Assembly: GCA_033030425.1 (NCBI GenBank)
Contig: JAUFSD010000005.1
Span: 1,353,001-1,417,000 of the forward strand
DNA: 64,000 nucleotides
Direction: 5' to 3'
Origin: Verpa conica
Lineage: Eukaryota > Ascomycota > Pezizomycetes > Pezizales > Morchellaceae
Shown piece after piece: positions 14,663-26,986 of the stretch. Made by a program: the position numbers and the translations under genes. The notes under the pieces are model-generated. The model had not been told where the DNA came from, did not search any database, and was given only the letters and a program-made list of their open reading frames with translations. Numbering within the stretch: the first letter of the stretch is position 1; each line of letters starts with the position of its first letter.

Positions 14663-15637
14663 TCACCACCCTCTATTGGTTTGAGAAGCATAAAAAGAAA
14701 CCTCATCGTACTGTGGCTGATATGTAGCCTGGTAGGCACCATCCCACTCTCCACTCTCCTCTTCATCGTACATCATTGGCTCCTCATCCTCCTCATCCTC
14801 CATCTCGAATTTCCCTTTAACAATCTTCCCAGATGACTCATCCTTCATCATCATCTCCTCCGGCAACCCAAAGCTCCTCTCCAAAACCAATCCCTTTCCC
14901 AAAGTAGTGTGAGGTGAGACTGGTGAGCAACCAGCAGGTGTGGAACAGTTGGTGTATAGAAGGTCTGGGGGAGAATCGTAGAGACCCATTCCTCGGAGCT
15001 CCTTGTTACCCTGGTTAGGAAGGAGAGAAAGGTCGTTCTCGTATTCCTCTTCCTCGTCATCGTCATCGGATCCTGGGCTGCCCAATGCAGGAGAAGATAG
15101 GCAGGGTGAATCGCAAACAGGAGGAATCTGGCTACTGATCGGTGCTACGGAACTGAAGGGCACAGAAACCTCATAGGTGTACTCTTCAAGCTGGCCATTC
15201 TGATATCCTGGGACAATCATAAATGAAGGTACTGAGTTGTGATTATAAAAGTCTGTGCTCGGTGATCCTGAAGGGGTGATGGGAGACTGTGTATCCATGA
15301 ACGATGGTCTAGGATATTGTTGTTCAAGAAACGGGCTGGGCTGGCAACTGAATGCATCCTCCTCCGCACTCATATATCCGTCCTGAATCCCCATTGAATA
15401 GCAATCCTGCATCGGAACAACTCCTCCATTGTAATATCCCTCCATTCCTGAAAACTGAGGATAAACACCCATTCGGACCTCATTTGTGTTTTGATATATG
15501 TTTTGCTCTGCAGGAAGGAAACAATACAGTTCCTGCTCAGTGAAGAGTGGGAAGTTTGCAAAATTTGAATTTGCATAGTAGACTTCGTTCTTGTCCGCCT
15601 CGTATGTGAAGGACTCATCCATTGCGTATGAAGACAT
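14663..15637 (-). CDS. Hypothetical acidic, disordered protein, 324 residues
   Basis: I do not recognise the family. The frame is one uninterrupted exon of 324 codons, unusually long for this gene-poor part of the window. The N-terminal half is rich in Tyr, Phe, Gln, Ser and Pro. A Ser/Pro-rich middle leads to an acidic run at about residues 190-200 (DDDDEEEEYEND), and a second Glu/Asp/Met-rich stretch lies near the C-terminus (EMEDEEDEEPMM). No signal peptide, membrane segment, zinc-binding or catalytic motif is visible. The composition suits an intrinsically disordered nuclear or regulatory protein, for example an acidic activator or scaffold, but that is inference. The Ser/Thr-Pro-rich patch around residues 220-260 looks the most protein-like and may be the conserved core. 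A consensus intron just upstream, in what would be the 5' leader, supports a transcribed gene. Confidence 0.75.
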   Translation of the reverse strand: MSSYAMDESFTYEADKNEVYYANSNFANFPLFTEQELYCFLPAEQNIYQNTNEVRMGVYPQFSGMEGYYNGGVVPMQDCYSMGIQDGYMSAEEDAFSCQPSPFLEQQYPRPSFMDTQSPITPSGSPSTDFYNHNSVPSFMIVPGYQNGQLEEYTYEVSVPFSSVAPISSQIPPVCDSPCLSSPALGSPGSDDDDEEEEYENDLSLLPNQGNKELRGMGLYDSPPDLLYTNCSTPAGCSPVSPHTTLGKGLVLERSFGLPEEMMMKDESSGKIVKGKFEMEDEEDEEPMMYDEEESGEWDGAYQATYQPQYDEVSFYASQTNRGW

Positions 15638-15670
15638 TATGTGGGGGGGTAATGATATTTGATGAATATA

Positions 15671-15729
15671 CTAAAAGTTTGTTAGAGGGTTTACTTCTTT
15701 GTAGTAGCAAATGTCATGAATAGACTTAC
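15671..15729 (-). other. Probable 5'UTR intron of the 324-residue protein gene
   Basis: Read on the minus strand, this 59-base segment begins GTAAGT, has a CTCTAACAAAC branch region and ends CTTTTAG, all close to the fungal consensus. It lies 34 bases upstream of the ATG. The upstream exon would put a TGA in frame, so it should be untranslated leader rather than coding exon. RNA-seq would settle it. Confidence 0.6.
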
Positions 15730-18068
15730 AACTCAATGAGGTGTTGTGATGTGATGTGATGATAATGTAGTTGTGGGAGATACGATAGTGAAGAAGGGAA
15801 GAGGAGGAGGACTGATAAGTAGTATATGTAGCGTCAGATCCCAAGCCACATGTGCACGGTGGAGCGGCTGACCAGAGAAACACTCTACTGGGGTTGGGGG
15901 CACGGAAGAACCCAAAGGAGGGGGAGGCGGAACGGAAATTGAAAGGGGGTGCCGGGTCATTATAATAAGAGGTGTCTAAGTGACGATGAGTAGTTTGGAT
16001 ATGTAGTTGCTATTAGACTAGTAAGACATGGGGCGGGGAACTGGGGGGGTCAGTGTGTGGGACACTCTGGAAAAGGCCATCATGCACGCGGCTGAAAGAT
16101 CTCGATTCAGTAGGCATGGAGAAGTTCGACTACATTTTCTGATGGCGTACGGTGCAATGGGCGGCTTCCCGCGGAGACATGTAAAGTATCAGGATTTCAT
16201 GGCGTGGGAAGAGGCAAGGATCTGGCAAGGAAAACACAATCCACCTATCTACCTACCGGCCTGCGTACATACGGCGTGTAATTTGTAAGATGAAGGGCCT
16301 TTGGTTGGCTTGGAATGGAAGGGAAATGATGATACGTATGTACCGCAGAGCAGAGCAGCAGGCAAGCAGCAGCTGCTGCTAGGAGACAAGCCCGCGACGG
16401 TAGCCAGAGACGACGATGGGAAGAAGGGAGAGAATGCCGGCTGAAACAGATGGATAGGTTTGTCGTGCTTCTGTTGGAATGGAATTGATTGATTGGGGGT
16501 CCGACATATGCGGGAACTGAGGCCGTACATGTGGCATGGAGGAGAGAATGCACGATATGGTTTGGGGTGTGTGGATGAATGGGTGTATCATGGGGTGGAC
16601 CGGCACTCGACGAGGCTCCATGATGGCGCATCGACCGCCGACAAGATTCCATCATCCGAGTTAGCGAGGCTGCACATAGGAACGGTGGATGGAACAGCGG
16701 GTAGTTAAGCTGTCTGTGTCCTAGCGTCACCGAACCTTACCGGGCATGCATCTCCAATCGTCATGGAGCAAACGGGCGCAGGGCGCAGGGGGCCAGATTT
16801 GGGGTGGATTGTGGGATCATGGCTTGTGTGGAGATGTGCAGGGGCTTAACGATCGCTTTGATAGGCTAGGAGGCCCTACCTGGAAGATTCCCGTTGGGTT
16901 TCACCTACAATAATACCGAGACGGTAGCAGACCCATCGCTGGTTCAACTGCATGGCGAGCGGATGACAGTGCTTTATTTACTCTTACGGTATGCGGTAGT
17001 CGCCCAAGCATCAACGCCATGCATCCAGATGGAGCATGGATATTCCCAAACCCCACGAGCTCGTGTTGTGTAGAGTAAGTAGGACACTTTTCATCCCCCC
17101 TCACCGCTCCTGCTCCTCGTCCTCTTGCTTCTTTCGCCATGGTCATGTCCGCGAAACTCCGCTTATCCTAAATAATACCTGATGTGAAACGGGGCACCAA
17201 AGAGGGAAGAGCATTTTAGGTAAAGGCAGTGATCCACATTAACTAACTCATATTGAAGCCGATGGATCGGTGCGATGTTTTGATTTTTCTCGTTCAATGT
17301 TTTTGCTATGGGCATTAAGCCTGATCAGCATCACGACGACTCCACCCCTCGCCTTGTTGCATATGCCCACTTCTACAACAACAACCTCCAGTCCTGCTGA
17401 GGAAAGGGAAAAAAAGGAAAGAAAGAAAAAAAAGAGAGAGTCTCGCATGGCTTGACGCATATGATCAGACATCGTGAAAATAGATAGAGAAAAGGAAAGA
17501 CAAAAAAAGCATCCCTAGCGAGGCAAAAGAAGGCAAAGACCTAGACCACTCAAGCTGGCTTTGTCACAAGCCTCTCTTCTGGTTGGATGGTTGGATGATG
17601 TTCAAATAGTGAGTATGTAGTATGTGAGGCACGGACGCACGATCAGAAAGCCGAGTTGTGGGTCAAGGTTGACGCCCAGCCAGATTGCCGGGACATATTT
17701 TCTGCCAATGACCAACGATTTCATATTTCCAAAACAGCCAACACATGGTCTGAAGCGGAGAAGATGCAGCAGAATGACGCGGATGATTATTTTCTTTCAG
17801 TTCGGAAAGAGACAAAAATGTGACTGGGTACCAGAGTCAGAGACTTTCTCTCTCTCGGGGCAGTTGGCGATGCAATAAGTGGTTACATATTACCTCCCAA
17901 AGGATGTAAGTGACACTAGGGCCATCGGGGACGAATCGGAGTACGCGTAACCTTCGTAAGAAAGGGAAATCTCACATACATTGGAAGCCCCACATAGCCT
18001 ACATGTACTCTACTCTACGCTGCTCCGGGTATGGATGACTGGGCCACATATGTAACCAGGCAGTTATG
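15730..18068. other. Intergenic region, no gene seen
   Basis: This holds the upstream region of the 324-residue protein gene and the left flank of the Tc1-like element. The longest open frame (16245-16730, minus) has a His/Pro/Ser-rich composition typical of chance frames and no domain. A TACATGTA palindrome sits at 18000-18007, just outside the transposon. Confidence 0.5.
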
Positions 18069-18070
18069 TA

Positions 18071-18124
18071 CTCGTAATCTCATGACGTTTCCGGACTGGA
18101 CTGGGTCCGCATATAGGTGCATAT
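18071..18124 (+). repeat. Left terminal inverted repeat of the Tc1-like element, 54 bases
   Basis: It matches the reverse complement of 19691-19744 over all 54 bases. Similarity stops inside the element (GACCTG on the left against AGATCT on the right). Confidence 0.95.
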
Positions 18125-18162
18125 GACCTGCATACATACATGTAACAAAGTGACGAGATACA

Positions 18163-19549
18163 TCAAAAGTTGAAGTTATTGCCTCCTTCATCCGCAATAC
18201 AAGCTTCAATGCGCCGAGACATTGACATGATATGGTGGTTAATTCTCTCCACCGGGTAGGTACTCCACTCCTCCACTACTACAGCCCGTATTCCTCTTGC
18301 AGTAAAATTCCACCCTAATTTTTTCTTGATACCATCCTTCATCTCATCCCATATTGTCTCTATTGGGTTTAAATCTGGTGAGTTTGCTGGCCATTCTAGC
18401 TTCTGTAGATTAAGACGCTGCCGGAATTCTTCCTGGTAGTGGTGTTTGTGGCATGGGGCATTGTCCTCCATAATGAGAACATTTGGCCGGGTTTTTTTTG
18501 CTTCTACAGTGAAGGGAAATAATAAAGGGTACAGAATACGCTCTCTATATATATACCAATCGATCCCACCAGTTCTATCTGGCTTTCTTACCCGTAACTC
18601 TGGTATGTACTGTTGTTGAAAACCCATATAATTAAGCCATTCTTGTTGTTTAAGCTCTGCTTCATATTCATTTTGAAGATAAATAAGTGCATTGGCTTTC
18701 TCTTCAGGTGTTTCATAAGGTGATTTATAGACGTGAAAAGGAAGATTGCTACCTATATAATTTAATATAAGTTTAAAAGTTAAAACACTGGTAATATTAA
18801 ATATATAAAAAAACATACCGGAGTACCCATAAAGAATAGCCCCCCAAAACATAACAGTTGCACCACTAGCAAATTTTCTATCCATATTACGGGCTAAGTA
18901 TTTCTCTCCAGGACGTCTCAAAACCCCTCTTGCTCGTCGCTTCCTTAAATTTCCGGTTTCAAAATAGCTTTCATCGGTGAAAATAATATCTTGCCAGTTT
19001 AGATACCGATATTTGAGGCAAAACTCAAGGCGAGCTGCTTTTTGTGCACTCGATAAAGTGGGTTTACAGGTAGGTTTCCGTCGGTGTATATTGTCTGAAG
19101 CAAGTACCTTTTGCACCGTATTGGCACAAATATTAAGCCCAGCTAAAACCATAATTCTTATCAGTATCTCAATAATAATATATATAGGATAAAAAGAAAG
19201 GATTATTAATACCTGCTGCTGCAAGTTCTGCAAAAGGCATCCGGCAGTGTTCAGCATCTGATAGAGTTAATTCAATTAATCTCTTCTCCTCCTCGGCTGT
19301 CAAAACTTTATTGCAACCCTTCCTAGAGTTTGGTTCCGGTGCTGTATTCTCTTGGGCACATAGATCAGGATTCCCTGTCTCGAGTGCCCTCTTCCTGGCA
19401 TGGTTGATGATATCTGAACAGGTAGATCTGGAGACCTGTGAGCACTCGGCTATCTCACTCAACTTCATACGCCTATCTCCTGTCAAAGTTGCATAAGCAA
19501 GAATTTGACCTCGTTTGGATAAAGATGTTGTCTGTCCCCTTCGCATCAT
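18163..19549 (-). CDS. Tc1-like transposase (DD34E, DDE_3 type), two introns
   Basis: It would cut and paste the surrounding element. Exons on the minus strand are 19213-19549, 18819-19142 and 18163-18752, giving 416 residues. Intron 1 (70 bases) starts GTATTA, has TACTGATAAG near its 3' end and ends TTTTAG; removing it joins two frames into ...AELAAAAGLNICANTVQ. Intron 2 (66 bases, in frame) starts GTATGT and ends TATAG. The N-terminal third carries paired helix-turn-helix DNA-binding regions. The catalytic triad is the D of IIFTDESYF, the D of LIMEDNAPCH, and the E of SPDLNPIE, with 34 residues between the last two. An in-frame ATG at 19615 would add 22 residues; I chose 19549 because the helix-turn-helix region starts right after it. 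No stop or frameshift is seen, so the enzyme may be active. Confidence 0.9.
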
Positions 19550-19641
19550 TTTGTGTCGGTAGTGATAAAAGAGGCTCGAGACTGGAACTGCAGTAAGAAA
19601 CCCACTCGAGGCCACATTACTCTTGAGTGTATTTCTGTGAC

Positions 19642-19674
19642 TGAGGCTCTGAAGTTGTGTTGTTCAGAGCCTCA
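19642..19674. repeat. Stem-loop inside the Tc1-like element
   Basis: TGAGGCTCTGAA (19642-19653) and TTCAGAGCCTCA (19663-19674) form a perfect 12-bp stem with a 9-base loop. It lies between the transposase start and the right terminal repeat, where it could be a subterminal transposase site or affect the leader of the transposase mRNA. Confidence 0.8.
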
Positions 19675-19690
19675 TTATTGGAGAAGATCT

Positions 19691-19744
19691 ATATGCACCT
19701 ATATGCGGACCCAGTCCAGTCCGGAAACGTCATGAGATTACGAG
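19691..19744 (-). repeat. Right terminal inverted repeat of the Tc1-like element, 54 bases
   Basis: Reverse complement of the left repeat over all 54 bases. It is followed directly by the TA target duplication at 19745-19746. Confidence 0.95.
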
Positions 19745-19746
19745 TA

Positions 19747-21961
19747 CTACTTCCTACAAGATGCGGTTGGGGGTTTCCATGTTGCTATGTGATGTGGAAT
19801 ACCCTGAAAAGGATAATCCAATTCCTTCTTTGTGTACCTTCCGAACTCGCGCCCAGTTCCGGGCAGGCCCCAACATGCAAGATGACGGCTGAGAGAAGGG
19901 GCTGAATAGAAAAGAAGAAATAACCCTGAGCCACTTTTATCTATCACGCTGGTGGTGATATGTAGGGCGTGTAGTACAGTACATACACATCCTACCGGCT
20001 CACAACAGCTCGGCCACGAACTCCATGTCGATACGCATATTAGCCCACTTATTAAGGATCAGTTATGCCGTACACGAGGTGCCTACTCTGGGCTGCCCAC
20101 CCCTGGCCTGGCGTTCTAGTGAGTCGAGATCTGCAGCCCGTGTTCGCTTTGCGACACAACAGGAAAAGCTGCTTCGCTTATTTGTCTGTTATACAAGGGT
20201 CAAGGATATCGTGTGCGTTTCCTTACCCACTCGGTTCGCCCCCACAGGGAACTCTGATAGAAATACCTTCCTCGGTGGATCTGGATTCTGGACCGTCCGA
20301 CCAGCACGCCCCGGCAAAATTTCCAGAAAACCGATTCGACCCAAATAGCGCTAATTGCCATGTTTTATCAAACGTCATCGCCTGTCTCCGAGCCAGCTCC
20401 CCGAGCAACTTACCCAAGCTAAATGATCCACTCACTAGCTAGGATAGGCAAAAGGAAAGGGAAAGGGAAAAAAAAGAAATTCCTCGGGAAAAAAAGAAAG
20501 GAAAGAAGAAGAAGAAAAAAAAGGGAAGGGTAAAAGAGAGAGAGAGGGAAAAAAAACATGGATCGCCCGACCGGTTGGTCATGAACTCGTGGTGGAACTC
20601 TGACGAAGAAAAACAAAGAGAGGTTTCAAGGACGAACTAACTTGTTGGAAAGAAGAAAGTGCAATCTTAGAGGAAGCCTTCTTCCGAAACTCCGGTGTAT
20701 TTGGGGTGCAGGGCGTAACCAGCCGCGGGCAATGGAAAAAATAATAATATCAGACCAGATTAGAGCTGGACTTGGACAACTCGAGCTCGATGGCAAATTG
20801 TTTGGTTGGGTGGAACACAAAAACACCATTTTGATCAGCGACCGTTTGATGAGAATCACTTTTATCAAGGTCAGTCAGTCAGATATGCACTGAGAGGCTT
20901 AGAGAGAGAGAGAAACTTCAAGCCCATCTGTGATAATTCCAGAGAAGACCCTTGCGATCTGCACTGCACGTTTTTCCCCAATGCCCAAGCGCCTGAACCT
21001 TGTTTTATTCAAGGATTCGGGAAAGTAATTGAGTGGTTATTGGTCCTTCGGCTACGAGTTCTAATATTGAACTGGCGCATATTATACCAATACCGCGTGC
21101 TAGTCGTCGGATAATTTTTGTTTCTCCTCATCGGTGGGGTCCAATTAACGCGGGTATGAATAAATTTTGTTTTGTGAGCGCCACCTGAGAAAGTTGGAAT
21201 GCTCCAGATTCTGCATGTAGTTGTGGCACTGCTAGCCCATCTTGGGGGAGGAGCTAGGAGCTAGGAGCCTAGGTACATTGCCTTTTTGTAACTACCGGTA
21301 CATTCTATGCACACTATACATGACTTCTATGTACATGTCATCATTTAATATTTTGCCCCGAAATGTACGTACCGGTAAACTATACTCTACCGTGGTAGGA
21401 CCTGTTATTTTGGCCCGTCTAGTCCGTCTTCACTGCAGCAGCAGCAGCATACGATTTATTATCAACCGTTACAAGGTCACCCCGATCGAACAGGGTCGGG
21501 TCAGTGGCACAAAAGTGAAAGTGAAAGGGAAAGGGAAAAGAAAAAAAAGTCTGATACACCTATCTTAATATGAACCCTTATCCATACATTGGCTTGCAGT
21601 GTACCTTCACACGCGGCCGGGGGGGGGGAGGAGAGGGGGGAGGGGTGATATTTACGCCGCGCGAATACTCACCTTGGGATCTTTCTCTTGTTAATTCGAT
21701 TCAGCCTGGTGATTCGAAAGAATAAATTAAGCGATATCAGAAAAAAAAAAAGTGAATGGCTCAGGACCGGCGGCGGCCACGCATACCTAGTCTTGTCCGT
21801 TTGTGTAATCTAGCTAGGCAACGCAGAGAGAGACAGAGAGAGAGTAGGCAGGCAAAAAAAAAAGCAGGCAGGCAGGCAGACGTACGAAATAACATTATTC
21901 CCGGAATTTGATAAGAGGGGGGGAGGGAGGAGAAATGCAGTGAATCCTGAATCTCTAAATC

Positions 21962-21994
<33 letters not shown>

Positions 21995-24900
21995 GTGAAT
22001 GCATGCAACGGAAACAGTGAGGGGTAATCCGTCAATCTCGTGGACAGCAGGGAACATTCCGATCCATCATACATAACATAGCATGCTGCATACTTATTTT
22101 TTGATTTTATTTATTTTTTCCGTTGATTATCATACAACAAGAGAGTGAGTGAGAGGAAGAAGGGGAAAAAAAAGAAAAGAAGGAGGAAAAAAAAGAAAAG
22201 AAAAAAAGTTACTGGGTGAATTAAGTTAGGGTAGTTTACCTGCATCTCAATACTCAACACACACATGCTCTCTCTCACTCTCACTCTCACTCTCATTCAC
22301 TCCCCTCCCTTACTTCTACCGGTGCAGGCCCTTCGTGAGATTTTTTTTTTTTTTTTTTTTGTGGTGTTCCGGGACTAACCTACGAACTATTTCCAGAATG
22401 AAAAAAAAAAAAAAAAAAAGAAGAGATAATGCACACTTCACACACTCGACCTTTCGAAAACTCTTAATTCGTCCAGTCTGGATTTGACCGGATATTCGGA
22501 GTTTAAAAAAAAAAAAAGAGAGTTCACTGCCAACACCCTGATCACTCACTTACTCAAAATACACTCTAGAATAAGGCAGTTTATCCTAGAGACCTTTACG
22601 CATACCAGATCATGACCTGACCGCGGAGGAGAGACAGACAGGAGTCTACCTGTGGCCTTGTATGCGGTGGAAATACGGTAACGTAGGAGTCATTGTGCAG
22701 AAATCTGCACTTTAAATATAAGGCTTTACTTAAATAGTTTTTTTCTCTCCTCTATCGGCGATTCCTATTTGTCCGATGCGACGCGAGAAGGAAGTGAAAA
22801 AAAAAGAGAGGGTTGCGTGCAGCTTAGTATCTCGACGCCCATAAAAAAATAAAAATAAAAGTTAACTAGAGTATATTAGTCTTGACAAGCGTCGCAACCA
22901 AGCTTTCGAGTTGCAGCGTTTTTGACTATATTTATTCAAGTAGTGTAAACTGATCAAATCGAAGACTCAGAAGGATTTATTTATCTTTTTGGTCTCCATG
23001 CAGTTACCAGTCTAAAATGTTGATCACGCAGTGTAATAACAGGGGGGGGGAGGAAGTCTGCAACTGGTTCTCTCTTTCGTGGGGTACCTAAAGGACTTGT
23101 TTGTTGTGTAGCGATATATTGACCGGGTGCTGATCTCATTCTGATTTACTCATCTCCATTCGATCGCAGGTACTACGGCGATAGGTACCTGATTTTACTA
23201 TCAACCATCTACAAGGGTCCCCCGAAACACCAAGATCATGCAAAAGAGAGTCAAACATCGGTTGGTTGAGTACAGAGCGAGATTATCCCACTCCCCCTCG
23301 AGTGACATCCCATGACACGGCCTTAGTTCCCTTTGAAACACAGCCGGGCAAAAAATAGATGACTGGCTACACAAGGCGCAAATAAGACGAGAACATTTGG
23401 GAAACACTACAAGAGTCTAAATGAGTGATTAAAACAGATACGCAATCTCGAGTTCTGTTTGCAAAGAGACTGATCGCATCTTTATTGCACATGTCTCATT
23501 CAATCACGATATATACGTGTCTCCGAACTTGCGAAGGGGAGAAAAAAAGACAGCGAATATCTTACGATGGGGTGGGGCTGGCTGGCAAGCTTCGCCACCA
23601 AATCTATTCGTTTAACCAGCAGCTAGTCATCTGTGCTCATGGGTTTCTACTGCTTGTCGCAAAATGTGAGCGCGCGGGGGAAGCAGGGAGAGTGGGACCA
23701 ATTGACGCGTACATAGCAGGCAGACTCTACCCTAAAGATCAAGATCACATAACTCAGATTCAGACATACCAGGAAAAAGGAAAGGTGGCTGGCGAAAACT
23801 GGCTATCTTAAAAAAACAAACACTTGCAAGTAAAACGTCAAATAGCAGAGCGCAAGGCACGTGCGTGCCCCTGTTGCTGAGCGTTCAATTATTAAAGAAA
23901 TTTCTACAGACTTCGTCCACTCAGAGGGTAGGAAATATGTGTTAACATTCAGCCTTGGGCATGAAAGACGCCATAAGCTGATAGGTATTCGCTGAAGCCA
24001 CTCAGTATTAGAAATTGGGGCACATCGTTCCCGTTTTCCGTACACGTTGATCTTCGGAGAAAAAGCAGTTTAATGGCAGAGAAACCTGCAAATCCCCATG
24101 TAATACTTTCGCTTATATCGATGGGGTTTTTAGGCCAAAGCTTCCTGTTGCCAGATCATTTTTTGATTGTGACTAATCTTCTTTTTCTCGATTGGGGGGT
24201 AATATTGATGGGGCCAGGCTCTCGAGCGCGGGGCTGTGTAACACCTGAATTCCAGTGGCTGATCCGGGCATCGCAGTCGGAAACGGTGCCGTACTATATA
24301 CTGTGCGACAAGGCTTCACCTCCGCATATCACCAATAAGTTGTCGGCCTTAAGTCACTAAAAAGTAAAATGGTTAGTTTCAAGGTAAAATAGGGATACTT
24401 ATTGGCAAGGGCCAAGCATGCATATTGATAGTTGGGCCATGTATTGATAAAGCAGTATCTGATTGTCTCTGGCCTGTTACAAAAGGGTTTGTAAGAAGAG
24501 ACTGTGCTGTGTTGTGCATATGTTTTCATTAGTTCAATTGGATTCTTCCTCTTCCAGTCTTAACCACAGTCCTTAATTTCCCGCAACCTAAACACACAAG
24601 GTTAAGCCGGCAAAATGAGCTGACACGTTTTGGCTTTGCGCTAAACGGACGGAGCCCTCCACGATAGTATTTGAGGGGAGAATATTGTTAGATTTCATCA
24701 AGTGATGTTGTTGTTATCTTACTTACCTCTAGGGTGAAACCTCCGAGTGATTTCTTATGACCTTTTGGGGGGGGTGTCTGAGCGGTGCCAAGGCGGGGTA
24801 CTCCGGTTATTCAGCACCGCCATCTAGTACGGGGTTGTTTTTTGCCCCGCTTAATTAGCCATGTAACGCGTTGCCCACTGCACTTCCATAAACAAGAGTC

Positions 24901-26986
24901 ATCGGTGGTTGATGATTGCTTCTATGTAGAATAGATGTAATTCGACCTGATGCTCAAAGGGCACAATAGTGACGAAAGAGTTCGATGATAGATCGAGTGC
25001 GCGTGCAAAGTTATTACGATCTCCGTTGGACTAGGTTTCTTCCAAGCTTATGTTGGAGGCGGATGACTGACGAGAGGCAAAATTAGAACCCATGATAATC
25101 CTCATCTCGTCCGTTATGCACGTTGGGGAGGATGTTGTTTCTCAGTGAATAGGAAACTAGAGCCGTTACTCCTTAAGGGGGGGGTAGAGGTACATGTATA
25201 CAATAGATCTCGTTGGCTATAAGACATGTCCCCCTCGACTCTCGCAGCGGATCTTCGCCTGAAAACGGGATCTTCATTGAAAGGGACCACCTGTGGCGAA
25301 TCCACCACCGTTTAGAATTACCGCATCTTGATTCCCTTAGCGACCTGTCAATTCAAGATACTGGTGGTCCAAGCTACATGACTAGGTGATCTTTGCTTTT
25401 ATTATTCTCCGAACCGGCCCGAGAGTGACATGTGATCTCGAACAATCGAGCAATCCAGGAAAGAAGCGAATGAACACTCTCGCCCGGGCCCTTCTGAGGC
25501 CGTTTGAGGTTTTACCGCCGTTTCTGTGCCCACCAATCAGGCGCTGTTCACCTCCCAGCTGCCTAGCCCGTCTGGTTGCATCATAGGAAATCACACAAGC
25601 TCTAACACAGCTGGTCTCAAGTAATTAACACCTCACTCGGTGTTGGCGGCTAATCATACCAGATGAACTGGCGAGGTCAGCCACCAAATGTGCTGTAGAG
25701 TGTCCTTAACGGAGCTGAGGAACTATCCGGGAAATTTGGTCATCTCGCTCGATTCTCGAAATTACAGCAGGCTTTCGTCATAAGAATGCTGTATACCTGT
25801 TATAAGGATATGGGTAGTAAGAATATATCACTGCAGGGATATTCTTAGCCTTTTTGTCTAATATATAATCTTATCCGGGGAGGGTTATCTGGTTATCTGG
25901 GGATAAAGTCCCTTTGGGTAGTACTAAGCAGATCGAAGGCTATCGCCCTCGCTAGACATACATGTAGCTTGTTAATTGGCAGCCTTTTGTCTAGTATTGT
26001 ATATTGTATACGCGGTCTAATCCTGACTCTATTTCATAATGAATCAGGTGCACTGGTGCTCTTGTAATTTCGAATCCCCATGAGGTCAGCTTACCAGCCT
26101 CGGGTTAGACCATCGAAACTAAGGCATAAAGTCCTCATCTACATTCGCTATAGCAAAAGGCTCCCTACAAGTGGGCTAGTTTCTATTATATGCGTTTTAA
26201 TGTTCTTGTAAATAACTCTTCTGGGATGACCTTGTAATCACATTACACTAGAAAGATCAGACTTTCAAAGAAGCATCATCATACAGTCAAGTCGCACTAA
26301 ACACACTAGACTTCACATGTATCTAATAGCTACTCTCGCTTAATCAAGGTGTTTTCAGTAAGATGTGTCCAGCCGAGTGATGCACTGTGAATGACTATCT
26401 GAGGTCATATGATGTCTCCACAACATCACCCCACCAAGAAAACAAAATGTCAACGTGATTCATGAACATAAACCCCTCTTCTAACTTCTCCTCACGTTAG
26501 ACATCACATTTATTGGCTTCGCGCGTCAGCGTGCTGTTGAAGTGAATCGGATTTCGTTCATTCGCCCTCGGGTCTGTTTACCTGCCTACTTCTTTCGTGG
26601 GGTCTGGCTTCTTAGATGCCATCTTCTCGGCTTGGTTTATTCCATTAGCGATAGGAAGCGTATAACAGATAGGGTTGTGAATACTGCAGCGATGGGTATA
26701 AGACTGTTTTCACAGTGGGGGAATGAATAGTATACCCTACATTTTACGGGTTGCACAGGCTAAAGGACGATAGGTGAAAGCAAAAAGATTCAACTTAGTG
26801 GGATAGTTTCTATATTTGCTATGGGACCTCTATGTGAGTTATCTTACTATAAACTAGTTTTAGAAAATTTTCAGTCGGCTCTTCTCTAGATAGATCAAAA
26901 GCTCTAGCAGTATTATTACAGCAAACCTACATATCATTGCTAGAAATTCGTATACTGGACTAGGATTAGATCATATTTACAATGCC
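19747..26986. other. Gene-free interval with homopolymers, no gene seen
   Basis: I see no supportable gene. The interval holds an A29 run at 21964-21992, further A and T tracts at 22340-22515, CTCTCA repeats near 22265-22300, and G runs near 21619, 21918, 23042, 24768 and 25177. Two TACATGTA palindromes lie at 25191-25198 and 25959-25966. Open frames here are short and domain-free. The part from about 26.3 kb on is the 3' flank of the SET-domain gene. Confidence 0.55.
21964..21992. repeat. A29 homopolymer
   Basis: Twenty-nine consecutive A residues, the longest homopolymer in the window. It could be the 3' end of an old retroposed sequence on the plus strand, but no coding remnant is seen upstream. 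Confidence 0.9.

Larger units (their letters stand above)
18069..19746 (-). mobile_element. Complete Tc1/mariner-superfamily DNA transposon with TA target duplication
   Basis: The element proper is 18071-19744 (1674 bases). Its ends are a 54-base inverted repeat, 18071-18124 and 19691-19744, which I read as identical base for base; the outermost bases are CTCGTAATCTCATGACG. A TA dinucleotide flanks each side (18069-18070 and 19745-19746), the target duplication expected of this superfamily. Inside is one minus-strand gene for a DD34E transposase whose frame is intact once two short introns are removed. A 12-bp stem with a 9-base loop (19642-19674) lies between the transposase start and the right repeat. 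Identical termini and an undamaged frame suggest a recent insertion, not a decayed relic. Confidence 0.93.

Noticed and set aside
16245..16730. 161-codon open frame on the minus strand
   Set aside because: His/Pro/Ser/Cys-rich translation with no domain and equally long overlapping frames on the same strand; typical of a chance frame.
23425..23811. 128-codon open frame on the plus strand
   Set aside because: Looked protein-like at first but has no domain and no supporting splice signals or neighbours.
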